Assembly: GCF_003265705.1 (NCBI RefSeq)
Contig: NW_020313045.1
Coordinates: forward strand, 900,320 to 964,319
Direction of reading: 5' to 3'
Length of the DNA stretch: 64,000 bases
DNA from: Callorhinus ursinus
Lineage: Eukaryota; Chordata; Mammalia; Carnivora; Otariidae
Under the pieces are notes generated by a model. That model was not told where the DNA came from, did no database searches, and saw nothing but the letters and a program-made list of their open reading frames with translations. Positions 27,620 through 38,672 of this stretch are shown piece by piece; position 1 is the first letter of the stretch; every line of letters starts with the position of its first letter. Position numbers and translations under genes: made by a program.

Positions 27620-28470
27620 TCAAGTAACTGAATTTGCCAGCAGAAAGATTGTCTGGAGGGAGGCCTGGAAAGGGGAGCCTGAGATTTCTTAATCAAACTT
27701 CCAAGTGTTATTTTTGGTCTTCCGCTGAGCTGGGACCCAAAAAGGAATCTGCATATGATATTTACATCTCAAATCTTCAGAGCCTCATTAGCTTTGATAT
27801 TTATTTATTTATTTATCTGCAGAAAGGAATTTAAATCAAATGGAGAAGCACAAAAGCAAAACCTTTGAATGCCGTGCAAAATTAATTAAAACAGGCAGCC
27901 GATGGGTAAAATGGAATACAATAGAACTCAGAGAGAAGACAATGAAACTAATTAGACTCTGATGGGAAAATCTCTCTGTGTTTAGTGATCACCCATTGGT
28001 AATTAATAAGTCACAAATATTGGTATTAGAAGAAATTGCCAGAATTTTATCCCCCGGTTTTCTAGAAGTTTCCTTCCATTCCTTAGATGCAGATCTTCCA
28101 AACCAATCAAATTATCGGAGGGGGTTGTGTTTATTTGGTTTTGGAGAAAACAGTCTAGTTGATCCCAGCAACCGGTTGGCTCTCACCAACTGTCCCCAAA
28201 ATAACATATAGGTGGGCTGAATTTCACTGACAACAGATAAGGACACATCCAAATGCAAGGGATGTTGAACTCCAACAGTTACAGCTCTCACCCAAGTGGC
28301 AGAACCAATTTGTGTGTATGAACAGATACAGTCCCGGCTACATTTTTGCCTCTGGACATTTCGAGGCTTTGTTTTACCATCCGTGCTTTGTAGATCTGTG
28401 AAAAACGTTTCCATCCACCCAGTCGAAAAACCCTGGGCCAACAGTATAAGAGAGGCTTTTAGCTTTGTTT
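27620..28470. other. Candidate conserved non-coding element (strongest in window)
   Basis: Roughly 850 bp free of recognised repeats, with dense TAATTA-type motifs (CAAAATTAATTAAAACAGGC near 27876, AAACTAATTAGACTC near 27946, TGGTAATTAATAAGTCAC near 27997), a TCF/LEF-like CCTTTGAA (near 27863) and a GATA-like ACAGATAAGG (near 28233). The density resembles known IRX-cluster enhancers. No exon structure fits it. Confidence 0.5.
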
Positions 28471-29130
28471 AGCATAAGACAGCATCAAGGGGTCTGGCTT
28501 TCTTGTCGGAGTTCTTTTGAATGAAATGATCAGTTAGTATTTATGCTTTTTGTCCTTCTATATTATGCAACAGCACAAATGTACACCTGTCACAGCGGGA
28601 CAATTTAATGCATAGCCAGCCTGTCACAGAGTTTTAAAGGGGGCCACATGTGTCTTCCAGCTTCTTTTAGAATCCTCTTTCTACCATCCCCTTTCCCCGT
28701 CTGCCCAGCACTCAAGTCTCTCAGGATGACCCTGGGTCATAGCAGGCTTAAAGAGAGGGAGCTTTGAGAAATACCTGATTTTGCTTTTAAAAGATGGATA
28801 AAATGTTAATGGTGGAATTTCAAGCTTATGGCGGGTGGATAAAAGGGATATTTTTGAGCAAAATACCTTTCCGACAATTCCTCAAAACCATTCTCCTCCA
28901 ATGCATAGAGTTGGCCGTGTTTCGATTAAGTCAGTAAATTAAGCCAGATCTCAGTTTTTCTCTGTGTTAAAAGGGAAGGAACTGAACTAGAACTAGAGTA
29001 ATCTTTATGATTTCTTAAAACTGATGTCATTTGTGATTCTAGTACACACATCATATATGTGTGTGTCTAGAAAACAAAAAAAAAAAACAAGGCTTCTTCC
29101 TTATAAGTAGAATATGGATTCATTTATTCA
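28471..29130. other. Intergenic; unique sequence, partly enhancer-like
   Basis: 28490-28640 is AT-rich and repeat-free (TATATTATGCAACAGCACAA, GGACAATTTAATGCATAGCC) and may extend the preceding element. The remainder is unremarkable. Confidence 0.35.

Positions 29131-29131
<1 letters not shown>

Positions 29132-29177
<46 letters not shown>
29132..29177 (+). repeat. (GT)n microsatellite
   Basis: Uninterrupted GT run of about 46 bases. Confidence 0.97.
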
Positions 29178-29178
<1 letters not shown>

Positions 29179-29486
29179 TCTATGGGCCAGGTCTTAAAAC
29201 ACGCAGTTCTTCTACATCATTTCATTTAACCCTTAAACAACCTTTCAAGATGGGTATTCCTAACAGGAGTGATAGTCAATCTATGTAATGATCCATAAAC
29301 CATGACACCTGCCGATCAGAAAAGGCACCTGGCAGAGCCCTGGATGCCCTTGTCTGTGCCAGGTATTTATTGAAGATGAGAGAGGTGGAGTTTGGGGGAG
29401 GTAGGGGAAGAGCCAGGGTGGTTGGCAAGGTGGACGGGGGTGTGGGAGGCTGTTTAGCAACTGGCCTGGAAGTGCTCTAATTTTTA

Positions 29487-29676
29487 TTTTTTATTTTTTT
29501 ATTTTTAAAGATTTTATTTATTTATTATGAGAGACAGGGAGAGAGAGAGAGAGAAGCAGAGGGAGAAGCAGGCTCCCAAGGAGCAGGGAGCCCGATGCGG
29601 GACTCGATCCCAGGACCCCGGGATCATGACCTGAGCCGAAGGCAGACGCTTAACCATCTGAGCCACCCAGGCGCCC
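29487..29676 (-). repeat. CanSINE (SINEC), intact with target-site duplication
   Basis: Reverse copy from A-rich tail to the terminal 'gagccacccaggcgccc'. A perfect 19-bp duplication, GGAAGTGCTCTAATTTTTA, flanks it (29468-29486 and 29677-29695). The perfect duplication suggests a fairly recent insertion. Confidence 0.97.
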
Positions 29677-29769
29677 GGAAGTGCTCTAATTTTTAAATAA
29701 CATGTACAAGCCTGTCCCACTGGATATTGGCTGAATATCAGCCGTCCCCATTTTCACTCTGATTTTCAG

Positions 29770-29930
29770 CCTCCCCATTCTGCAGAGAACAAACGTGAGG
29801 ATCTGGGGGGGCGCGTGTCAAGGAACCTTCTCAAGGTCAACCCTCTAGGCAGCGCCTGCCCCGGATTGGAAGCCACTTTAAGTCTTTAAGACTCCCAAGT
29901 TCACATTCTTTACCACGGTGCTGACTATAA
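29770..29930 (-). repeat. MIR SINE
   Basis: 'cccattctgcagagaacaaa' then 'ctcaaggtcaaccctctagg' and 'cacattctttaccacggtgc' form a degraded reverse MIR. Confidence 0.6.
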
Positions 29931-30019
29931 AGCTCTCTCTAAGCTGACCTCAATATGTCCCAGGCTGGCCCAGCCTCTCTTTGTAAGGAGAGGTTCCAGA
30001 ATCCCGTTTGAGTGGTGGT

Positions 30020-30205
30020 AGAGTGGCCATGTGTAGCAAACAAATACAGGACACTCCATTACATTTGAATTTCAGAAAAAAATGATAATGTTTTTTGTGT
30101 ATTTTTAGCGTATTGCATGGAACACACACTAAAAAAACAGCACGATCCATTATTAATCTGAAATTCAAATGTAACTGGACATCTTGTATTTTATCTGGCA
30201 ACTGT
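30020..30205. repeat. Palindromic MITE-like element
   Basis: Arms 30042-30075 and 30158-30191 are inverted copies matching at 27 of 34 positions, the inner 17 (TTACATTTGAATTTCAG) perfectly, around an 82-bp centre. The texture resembles a palindromic interspersed element present in other mammals; I cannot name the family. Confidence 0.75.
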
Positions 30206-31067
30206 AAGTGGTGGGGGTGAGGGAGTGGTCATAGGGATACTAAGGTATGTCAGTGTGCAGAAACATTTTCTTTTCTGGAAACTTCCTCCTTCAAAGCCCA
30301 TGGGTCTCACCTGCAGTCACCTCATGCCCAGTACCTTCTTGATTCTAAAGTCGAAATGCCAGGGTGGGGGTCATTTAAGCCAACGCCCTGCCTCTCTTTG
30401 CCCGCCTTCCTCTTGAGAAGGCAGAACCCCCGGCCCACTGGCTTGGCTTTGAAGCCGGGGATCATGGTCCTCGAGGCGTGTCCTCCTCTCCAAAGCACAT
30501 GGAAACTATTCCCTTCCAGAAGGCCTTCATGGTTTTTCAGCTACAGTTATAATTTCTGTGGCACCCCCACCCCAGCTCAGATGGTATTTATTAGAACACA
30601 TTGCTTTTGACAAGAAAACTGCATCTTAATTAAAGGTTGGTGATCCAAAGCTTGTTTGCAGATGAGAAAAATGAAACAATGGTATGAAGCAGGCAGCGTG
30701 TCTCTGTCGGGGGGGACACGGCCGTCTATACTCGGGGAGGGTCTCCTGCGTTTCAGCCACCCCGGCTTCGTCAGAGTGCGGAGTGTGTCGCGGCGGGACA
30801 GATGGCAATGAGCCACGAGGCTTAAGAATCAGAGCAAGGATGACAGGCTTGTCCTGGATCTGAATCACTCCCCTCCGCAGGCTGCTGCACAAACACCACG
30901 CCCCGGGGGGGGGGGGGACCGGGGGTGGGGGGTTAAGTAAGGTTGTTTGGTGTTCAGAGACCAGCCCACTGTCCATGCCAGTGGGTCAGTTTCTGGGGTC
31001 AGGTGGAAGTGGGGAGAATCTGGCTCTGCCCCACCTCAGAGCCAAGACTGAAACAAGCTGGCGGCGA
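30206..31067. other. Intergenic, no gene seen
   Basis: Unique sequence with a G-run cluster (30904-30932, runs of 15, 5 and 6 G) able to form a G-quadruplex. Confidence 0.45.
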
Positions 31068-31264
31068 GGGGCGTCTGGGTGGCTCAATGGGTTGAGCATT
31101 GGACTGTTGATTTCCACTCAGGTCATGATCTCAGGGTCCTGGGATCAAGCCCTGCATGGGGATTCCTCCTTAGTGGGGAGTCTCCTTTTCTCTCTCCCTC
31201 TGCCCTTCCCCCAACTCCCACATGCTCACTCTAAAATGAGCAAATAAATCTTTAAAAAATAAAT
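31068..31264 (+). repeat. CanSINE (SINEC), diverged
   Basis: 'gggcgtctgggtggctcaat', 'caggtcatgatctcagggtc' and a 3' 'gcaaataaatctttaaaaaa' tail. Older than the other copies by divergence. Confidence 0.92.
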
Positions 31265-31792
31265 AGCCTGCAGAAAATAAAAACGCCCATTTTCGGGTGG
31301 AGCTCATTAACCCATTAACTTGGGTTTCATGGAGCAGAAGAACCCTGGAAGATCCACGGGAAGAATTCAGGGAGCGCATGAGCTTGCTTGGGAAAAATTT
31401 ACGCACACACACCTGCACACAGCGATGGTACATACACATTTTTTGGGGTGCGAATTTCTAACTGAAAACTAGCATTTCCTTCCGTTTCGAAGGAAAGTTC
31501 CTTCGGGCAACAAACCACAACTGTATCAGCATTGCTACTTGTGACTTGTGTGTCTTCGTCATCCATAGATATCATAGATATTTAATGCCAGGTGACAGTA
31601 CTTATAAGATATCTTGTAATAGACTCATTACTATCCTGAAATTAGAACTACTGCGACCCACTTCTACATCATGTTATTTAAAGGTTCATCAAAAGCATAT
31701 AAATTATCGTATCTTTTAAAATTATTTGGATAATGGTCAGTCAACAGAATTTGTTTTCTTTGTAGTCCTTTTTTTTTTTTTTGTATCTTTGT
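31265..31792. other. Intergenic, no gene seen
   Basis: AT-rich unique sequence; T-run at 31770-31783 just before an L1 fragment. Confidence 0.4.
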
Positions 31793-32020
31793 GAAAATGT
31801 TACTCTGTAATGAAATGCAAGGACATGGCGCTGAGTGAAATGAGCCAGGCACAAAAGGACAAATACTGGGCGCCTGCGTGGCTCAGTCAGTTAAGCGTCT
31901 GCCTTCGGGTCAGGTCATGATCCCAGGGTCCTGGGATGGAGCCCCGCATCGGGCTCTCTGATCGGGCTCTCTGCTCAGTGGGGAGCCGGTTTCTCCCTCT
32001 CGCTGCCTCTCTCCCTGCTT

Positions 32021-32086
<66 letters not shown>

Positions 32087-32415
32087 TGTGTGTGTCAAAT
32101 AAATAAATAAATAAATCTTAAGAAAAACATTAAAAAAAGGACAAATACTGTGTGATCCCACTCAGATGAGGTACTAAGAGGAGTCAAATTCATGGAAGCA
32201 GAAAGTGGGATGGTGCTGGGGCTGGGGGCAGAGGGAAGAGGGAGGTAGTGTCTGATGGGAACAGAGTTTCAGCTTGGGAAGGTGGAAAAAGTCCTGAATA
32301 TGGATATGGTAGTTATGGTTTACAACAGTACTTCATGCCACTAACCCTATGCTTAAAAATGGCTAGAATGGTAAATTTTATATTATGTATATTTTATCAC
32401 AATTTTTAAAAATCC
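31793..32415 (+). mobile_element. L1 LINE 3' UTR fragment, split by a CanSINE
   Basis: 'gagtgaaatgagccaggcac' and, after the SINE, 'tgtgtgatcccactcagatg', 'gagtcaaattcatggaagca' and 'aaaatggctagaatggtaaa' are forward L1M 3'-end landmarks. No coding part remains. Confidence 0.85.
31869..32134 (+). repeat. CanSINE nested in L1, with long (TC)n(TG)n tail
   Basis: Starts 'ggcgcctgcgtggctcagtc'. A perfect 16-bp duplication, AAAAGGACAAATACTG, flanks it (31853-31868 and 32135-32150). It has an internal 13-bp tandem duplication (ATCGGGCTCTCTG at 31948 and 31961) and an unusually long (TC)n(TG)n microsatellite (about 32026-32095). Confidence 0.97.
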
Positions 32416-32534
32416 TTGGGAACAATACAGATATTTTCATATCACATTTTTAAAAAAGACATACCCTGTAAAGGGATTCATAGGCCTCACTGGAGAGCTC
32501 CGCGTCACAAAGTAAGGTAAGACCCCCTGATTCC

Positions 32535-32745
32535 AGGGGGATTGCCCTTCCTCATGCCCGTATGCTGTTCCAAGCCTGCTTTGCCTGAGGAATATTCCTC
32601 AGTCTTCAGGGTCCATCTCAAATGGCGCTGTCCCCGTGGCTTCTGTTCTGTTCCCAGGGCTCACCTGAGGACATTTTCTTCACATCCCTCTAAGCATGCT
32701 GCTAGGATCCCAGCTGGACCTCGCTGCCTGGCAAGAGCCCAAGAC
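32535..32745 (+). repeat. L2 LINE 3' UTR fragment
   Basis: 'ccagggctcacctgaggaca' and the Leu/Pro-rich 'cagggtccatctcaaatggc' match the forward L2 3' UTR loosely. Confidence 0.55.
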
Positions 32746-33515
32746 CTTGCTCTCTGCCTCAATGAAGGGTTATTTGGCAAGTGTCAGAGGAGTGTTCAAG
32801 CCATGTTATTACCAAACTGAGACTTCCCCTCGGTGCGACAGAGAAACTCGAGTGAATATTAATTACTTAATGCTTTGTCCATGCACCGTTGACATGCATC
32901 TCAGGGTAATGTTCCCACACTTTGTGAGAATCTATATATCTTAGTGAATCTATAATCCCTATGAGGTTGGTATTACCAGGAAAAACATTTTGCAGACGAG
33001 GAATCGAGGCTCAGAAAGGTGAGCCTTCCTGACCCTGGAGATCCTTCTGCATCGAACAACTTTCTGTAGTGATGTTCCTCAGCAGAAGCCCAGGGCTACA
33101 TTACATAAAGATCACGTCTCATTGGAGAATCTGGCTTTGAACACATCAGCGAAAAATGAGGGACTAAACAAGCAAGGATTGTCTCATCTCCAGAGTTGGA
33201 AAGGCCTTCCAGCTTGTCCTACCTGTTTCGCAGGGTGACTGAGGCCATTGGGCTGAGTCTTCGTGTCCTGGCGCCAGCCTGAGTATCTCTCAGTTTCTTC
33301 TTCAGCCCGAGTCGCTGTAATGGAGGGGATGGGGGAGGGGGCCTGGGTCTGGAACCTGTCCTGCTTCTCAGGATCGTGGCACCTCTTGAATTGACACCGA
33401 AAAACAGCAATCATAATCACTCTGCTAACCCCCTGATATGGATTATCTCAATGATTCCAGAACTTCCTTCCCTTGTGGCTCCCTTTATAAATTTGGTCAT
33501 ATCTGAGTGTCATTG
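32746..33515. other. Intergenic with a MIR scrap
   Basis: 32945-33040 is a reverse MIR ('ttgcagacgaggaatcgagg', 'ctcagaaaggtgagcc'). The rest shows no gene. Confidence 0.45.
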
Positions 33516-33519
33516 AAAC

Positions 33520-33760
33520 TTATCTACTTAGTGATTTTTTTCTCCTTTCAATGGACCTGCTTTTCAGAATTAGATCTGTTGATTTACAAAGCAAATTCCA
33601 TGTCACTATGTAAATAGACATGTAGTTAGGAACCATGCAAATCATTTCAATCAAAAGAAACTATTTCTTAAATTCTGCCTTTGTATCGCTGCCTGGAATA
33701 GACTAAAGTGTACTCTCTCTTTGTTAAAACGTGAAGGAAACAGCAAAAATACTCAGCCTG
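33520..33760. other. Candidate conserved non-coding element with octamer motif
   Basis: Repeat-free AT-rich sequence containing a perfect POU octamer ATGCAAAT (33635-33642), AGATCTGTTGATTTACAAAG and CTATGTAAATAGACATG. Enhancer-like composition; conservation not tested. Confidence 0.35.
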
Positions 33761-33847
33761 TGTTAGGTGTTAAAGACACACTGCCATCAAACAGAGATGT
33801 CCATGATGTCGTTAGGAGGGTCCAAAGGGAGATAAAAAAGACATAAT

Positions 33848-33986
33848 GGGGGCACCTGGGAGGCTCAGTCAGGTTAAGCATCTGATTCTTGATTTCCACT
33901 CAGGTCATGATCTCAAGGTTGTGAGTTCAGGCCCTGCATCGGGCTCCTCGCTCGGTGTGGAGCCTACTTAAAAAAAAAAAAAAAAA
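33848..33986 (+). repeat. CanSINE, short old copy
   Basis: 'ggggcacctgggaggctcag' through 'caggtcatgatctcaaggtt' to a pure poly-A. It lacks the TC-rich 3' region of younger copies. Confidence 0.92.
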
Positions 33987-34060
33987 AGACCTTAGGTACT
34001 TACGGTGTGAGTCAATGCTATTTAATGCCCTGTCTGAGTATCATCTAAAATCATTTCAGG

Positions 34061-34269
34061 GGGCCCCTCGGTGCCTCGGTTGGTTAAGCGACGACCCTTA
34101 GGCTCAGGTGGTGATCTCCGGGTGCTGGGATCGAGGCCCGCGTCAGTCAGGTTTCCTGCTAATCAGGGAGTCTGCTTCTCTCTCTCTCCCTCTGCCCCTC
34201 CCCACTGCTCATTCTCTTTCTCTCTCTGTCTCTCAAATAAATAAATAAATAAAATCTTAAAAAAATAAA
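34061..34269 (+). repeat. CanSINE with target-site duplication
   Basis: 'gggcccctcggtgcctcggt', 'aggctcaggtggtgatctcc' and 'caaataaataaataaataaa'. A perfect duplication, TAAAATCATTTCAGG, flanks it (34046-34060 and 34270-34284). Confidence 0.95.
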
Positions 34270-34284
34270 TAAAATCATTTCAGG

Positions 34285-35750
34285 CATCATGTGTGGTCTC
34301 TGTAAGCTTCCAAACACTCCATTATCGGAGTTCATCCTCCAACAACCCTAGGCTGGTGTCCTAATACCAGATAGTACTACTCCGTCTGACGGGTGCAGAC
34401 AGGCTGCTCCCTTAGCCTGAGGTGGTACCGCCAGCAGGCACCCTCCCCCCCCACCCTCTGCCTCCAGAACTTGGGCTCTCCCCGCCCCCCGGGCTGCTGA
34501 ACTCCGGGGCGGTGTTCCGTTCCGGGGCTACATCCGCCCCTGGGATTTCGTGGCGTTCTGTGAATCCCCAGGAGCTGCCGAGGCTGGATGTGTCCACCCA
34601 GCACAAAGTCCGCTGTTGGGAGCCCCTTGGTGACACGCGTTCCAGGTCTGCGTTCTCCCGCTTGTGTGCCAGCCGCGGGCATGCAGTAGCCCGAGACCTG
34701 CTCAGACGTAGCAGAGGAAGATGACGTTGATGCGGGAAAGGAGGGACAGGAAAGGAAGGACACGGGGGGGGGGGCAAAGGGCTGGAGAGAGAAGGAGAGC
34801 AGCCTCAGGGTCTCCATCTGGAAAGTGGGGATACTCTAAGTTACCGCGTGGGGTAGGTGGCCTCGGGAGGACTTGAGCACGTAGTAGGGGCTTCATTCCC
34901 CCTCTCCTCCCCTCTCTCTCATCTCATACAGCCCCTGCCCACCCGTAAGTGCACACTATTTAAAGCGAAGATGGGGAGTATGTAGCCAAGGTCCTGCGCT
35001 GGCACAGGGCTGCGTGGGACAGGGGAGACAAGCCAGGTGCAGTCAGCCAGAGTCCCCTCAAGCGTCAGGGCAACTTTACCAGAACCTGGAGCAAGGGTGT
35101 CCCTGAAGACGCAACCTCCCATAGGAACCCAGAAGTCCCTCTCAGCCGAACAGCCTGCGATCCCCCCATTAGAACTGAAGTTCGGCTTCCCCGGGCTTCC
35201 GCAGGCTCCCCAGGGAGATGGAAGAGTAGACCATAAAGCAGAAATTCGGGTTTCAGGTGCTTTGGTTCCACAGATCCCCCAGGAACCCTGGGACCCCGAG
35301 AAAGAGAAGGAAGGTTGAAAAGACAGGACCCAGCGAAGGTAGAGATGCCTCCCCCTACACGTGGGCTGAGGGGTCCCAGGGCTTCGCTGAGAGGGGGAGG
35401 GCAGGCCTGCCACAGCCCCCAGATGAAGGAACGCAGAGGGGGGCCCTTCCTGAGGTGTGTGACCGTGTGCGTCAGCACCCTCCACACTGGCTTCTTATCT
35501 GCTGTGGGCGGAAAGTCGGGCCTGATGAGAAGACCAGATTACACCCCAGCCCGGGCCTGCTTCTCATCGCGGGCAGACCACTTTCCTTGGGCTCCCTGGA
35601 GCCTGGGACATCTGGCATCCTGGTGGGCTTCCCCTTTGGGACCGGGGAAAACACCAACACAGCGGTGCGGGTGTGCAGCCCAAGGTTGCAAAGCCATGGC
35701 AGATGGAGAAGGAGCCCGGGAGCAGGACATCTAACCTGCTCTGTGGGCCC
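34285..35750. other. Intergenic, GC-richer; no gene seen
   Basis: GC-rich around 34420-34700 and 35000-35750 with several open frames on both strands, none resembling a known protein. 34798-34900 is a forward MIR piece ('agtggggatactctaagtta', 'gcacgtagtaggggcttcat'). Confidence 0.5.
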
Positions 35751-35754
35751 CAGA

Positions 35755-35850
35755 AGCCTGTCTCCTCTCTGGGCCTCAGTTTCCCGAACTGTAAAATTGT
35801 GGCTCGGTGTCCAACCTATCTGAGGTTTCAGAGCGCTTCTTGTTCTTAAA
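35755..35850 (+). repeat. MIR fragment
   Basis: 'tctctgggcctcagtttccc' followed by 'gaactgtaaaattg' is a forward MIR. Confidence 0.75.
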
Positions 35851-35924
35851 ACAAAAAACAATGCTATGGATACTGCTCTCAGATAAAAATACAAATGCGC
35901 AAGGAACGGCCAGAAAAATGCTCA

Positions 35925-36052
35925 TGATAATATACTGATAATATATTATTGATGGTCTATTGATTACTGATTGCCTATATACTATTGATTGCCTAATGGA
36001 TAATATACTACTGATAGGCCTATATTGCCTGCTGATATGTTGCCTACTGATG
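35925..36052 (+). repeat. Degenerate AT-rich tandem repeat (TTGCCTA core)
   Basis: Recurring GATTGCCTA/ATTGCCT cores at about 35971, 35989, 36025 and 36040, with ATAATATACT at about 35927 and again at 36001. Spacing is irregular. Not a family I recognise. Confidence 0.6.
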
Positions 36053-37944
36053 CCCCAATCTCCCCTGGAGCCAAATACCCCGATCTTAGAAAAATCCAAT
36101 TTAACGAAAGAATCTCGATTCTCAGCCAAAGAGAGGGAGTAATGCAGACTTAAGGGTCATATTTATTTGGTCTGAATTAACTGAGCTTAATCTGAGCCTG
36201 TGCATCAGGGCTCAGACCTGGTGGCCTTCTGTATTTTATACTGCACAATATTTTCGAAAAACTGAGCAAACATCTTAATAACAAAAGATTTCCCATGAAA
36301 ATGCCAATATCTGATGTCTCTGGGAAGAACCGGATCTGGCCACAGCCAGCTGGAGCTGAGCAGGAGAGGGCCAGCCTGCGGTGGTCACCGTGTGTTCATC
36401 CTGTCCCTGCTGGGTGACATTTTGGGGTGTGAGTTTGAGACTGTGCTTAACAGGGAGAAGGTCTGGATGTTCAAGGCAGAAAAGGGGGGATGCCCCTGGT
36501 GGGGGCGTTAGTCTCCTCCCTGGTGACCGATGGAGACATAGCCAGGAACATGCTCCGTCTTGAAATGATCAGCCTACCCGCCTCAGCCCAGGGCCAGCCT
36601 TGGCGCGGCCCCTCCCCGCCTGTTGGCCAAGAAGGAGGCCCCTGTGTGTGGCTGTCTGAGCCCTGGAGAAAAGAATGTCAGCCTGTTGAGGGCTGGGGCC
36701 CATATGCAGCCCAGAAACATCCCAGCCTCCCATTCGATCTGGGTTTTCTGCTCAACCTCTGTCGCACCTACTGCCAACTGGTGGTTTTTCATTTCTTCTG
36801 CCCTGAGCCTTTTTCCAACACGTGAAATTGCTTTCTCTTTCTTTCTGTGGGTGGGTTCCATGCTTGGCAACAGAGTTCTCTGGATTGAGGCTTTTGCAAA
36901 AGTGACCTTTCAGAAAGGCTTTTCTCTGTCTGACTTTCAAGACCCCACCCACCTCACGGTCTTAAGTCTCTAGCTCTGCCTCCCCAGTTTGCTGCGCCCC
37001 AGGGGGCGTGACAGCAGGAAAAGCCTTCCCCAGGGGGGAGTGCTTGAGCCTGGCCATGGGTCCACAGCTAAATGCAGCAGGTAGATCACACAAGGAAGCT
37101 AGAAGAACCTGTGGCAGGCCCCCTGGGGTGGGACAGTGCCAGGCATGTTCTGGGCGGGGGGTGGGCAGCAGGAGCAGAAGGGTAGGCAGGGTCCAAGTGC
37201 CAAGAGCCTAGGACGCCCTGCTCCACTTTGGCCTGAGGTCCACGGGAGCCATTGTAGGTTTCAAGCCACAGACGATGCTGACAAATCTGGGTTTTGGAAA
37301 CAGCAATGTATTGACTAGAATTAATATAAGAATGGTCACTAAAAGTTGAAGAAAGAATAAATGATGCTTTTTATGTTCTTACAGCTTTAGATTCAAGGTC
37401 CAGAGAAACCCAGGTACTTGTCCTAGATGACACAAAGATCTTAGACCAGACCCTGAGGGACTTTTTTCTCCAGCTTTGCCTTTCACATTTTACAAAGCAT
37501 GTATCTGCCCCACACAGGTATTTATGAGTGGGAGCCCACATAGAAATTGAGAGTCTTCATGCTAAGTTTGAATTTCTTGTTTCTTTTGCTAAATCAGATC
37601 TGGAGACATTAGATAGTCTCTTCTTCTCAGTTTACCACACTCCCTACCATTCCCCAAGATGACCCCAGCACTAGGGTGGGAGGATGTTGTTATGGGTTAT
37701 TGGGCCTGCATTGTTGTTTTTTCCCTCCTAGAGGAACACTATTATACAGTCATGTCTTTAACATGTGGCTTTAAGCAAAATGAAGCTGGAGTGGGCCTCA
37801 TGTTTGGAGGAAAAGAGAGAACATATATTTTGGTAGAAGTAAAGACTACTTCTCTGTGCTAGCTTTAAGGTGCAAATGACCCCCTCCTTCACTCACTTTC
37901 ACTGTGACCCCCATGCCCAAGGACTCGGGCACAGAGGCAGAAGG
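36053..37944. other. Intergenic, no gene seen
   Basis: About 1.9 kb of mostly unique sequence without splice-bounded coding signs or recognised repeats. 37270-37380 is AT-rich and repeat-free. Confidence 0.45.
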
Positions 37945-38155
37945 GCATAGTGGTTAGGAGCATGACTCTTCCACTGACCTTGGGCAAGTTCCTTAGACTC
38001 TCTCCACCTCTGTTTCATCATCTGCAAAATGGGGTCATGATGGTAATCATACCTGTCCTGCAGATGGTTGAGAGCCTCTGTAAGGTAGCAAGTGTAACGA
38101 GCTCAGAGCAGCTCCTGACACCTGATGAACACATACAGGAAAGGAGCTATTTTTG
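37945..38155 (+). repeat. MIR SINE
   Basis: 'gcatagtggttaggagcatg', 'gaccttgggcaagttcctta' and 'atcatctgcaaaatggggtc', close to a full forward MIR. Confidence 0.9.
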
Positions 38156-38274
38156 TCATTATGGTGAGTGGCAACTTACTGACTTATTCACTTATTAGTT
38201 AAATCGTTTGATAAACATCGATTGACTTTAGAAGGTAGATGCCTTTGAAAAATGCCAAACTGTAAAAATGAGTT

Positions 38275-38432
38275 ATAACTCTGTTGTTCTCAATCGTGAT
38301 GGACATGGAATGATCTGGAAAACTGTGGTAAAATACTGATTCTGGGGCCCACCCAAGATCAAACACCAGAACCTCCAGGGGCAGAGTCTGTGGCCCCCAT
38401 AATGATGACCAAGTCATGGTCAGGATGTGGCG
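38275..38432 (+). repeat. MER5-type hAT-Charlie remnant
   Basis: 'ctgttgttctcaatcgtgat' then 'ctggggcccacccaagatca' follows the MER5A plan. Confidence 0.65.
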
Positions 38433-38544
38433 CTAGTGCTCAAGCTAAGTCTGGGTGTGCATGACCTTGACAGTGGCTACCTTCTTAGATTTTGCACGCT
38501 GGTGTGCCTCATTTGCTTGACCTAGTCCCTGTCCTGTCTCAAAG

Positions 38545-38672
38545 CACTAGAATAGACATTCCACAAAGGCAAGGATTTTTTGGTTTATTTCTCCCCCCTG
38601 TTGTATCTCTGGTACCTAGAACAGCAGCGAACACATAGAATGCCCTTGATAAATATTTATTGAATGAATGGA
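38545..38672 (+). repeat. L2 LINE 3' end
   Basis: 'ccacaaaggcaaggattttt', 'tctggtacctagaacagcag' and 'aaatatttattgaatgaatg' reach the true L2 3' terminus. Confidence 0.9.
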
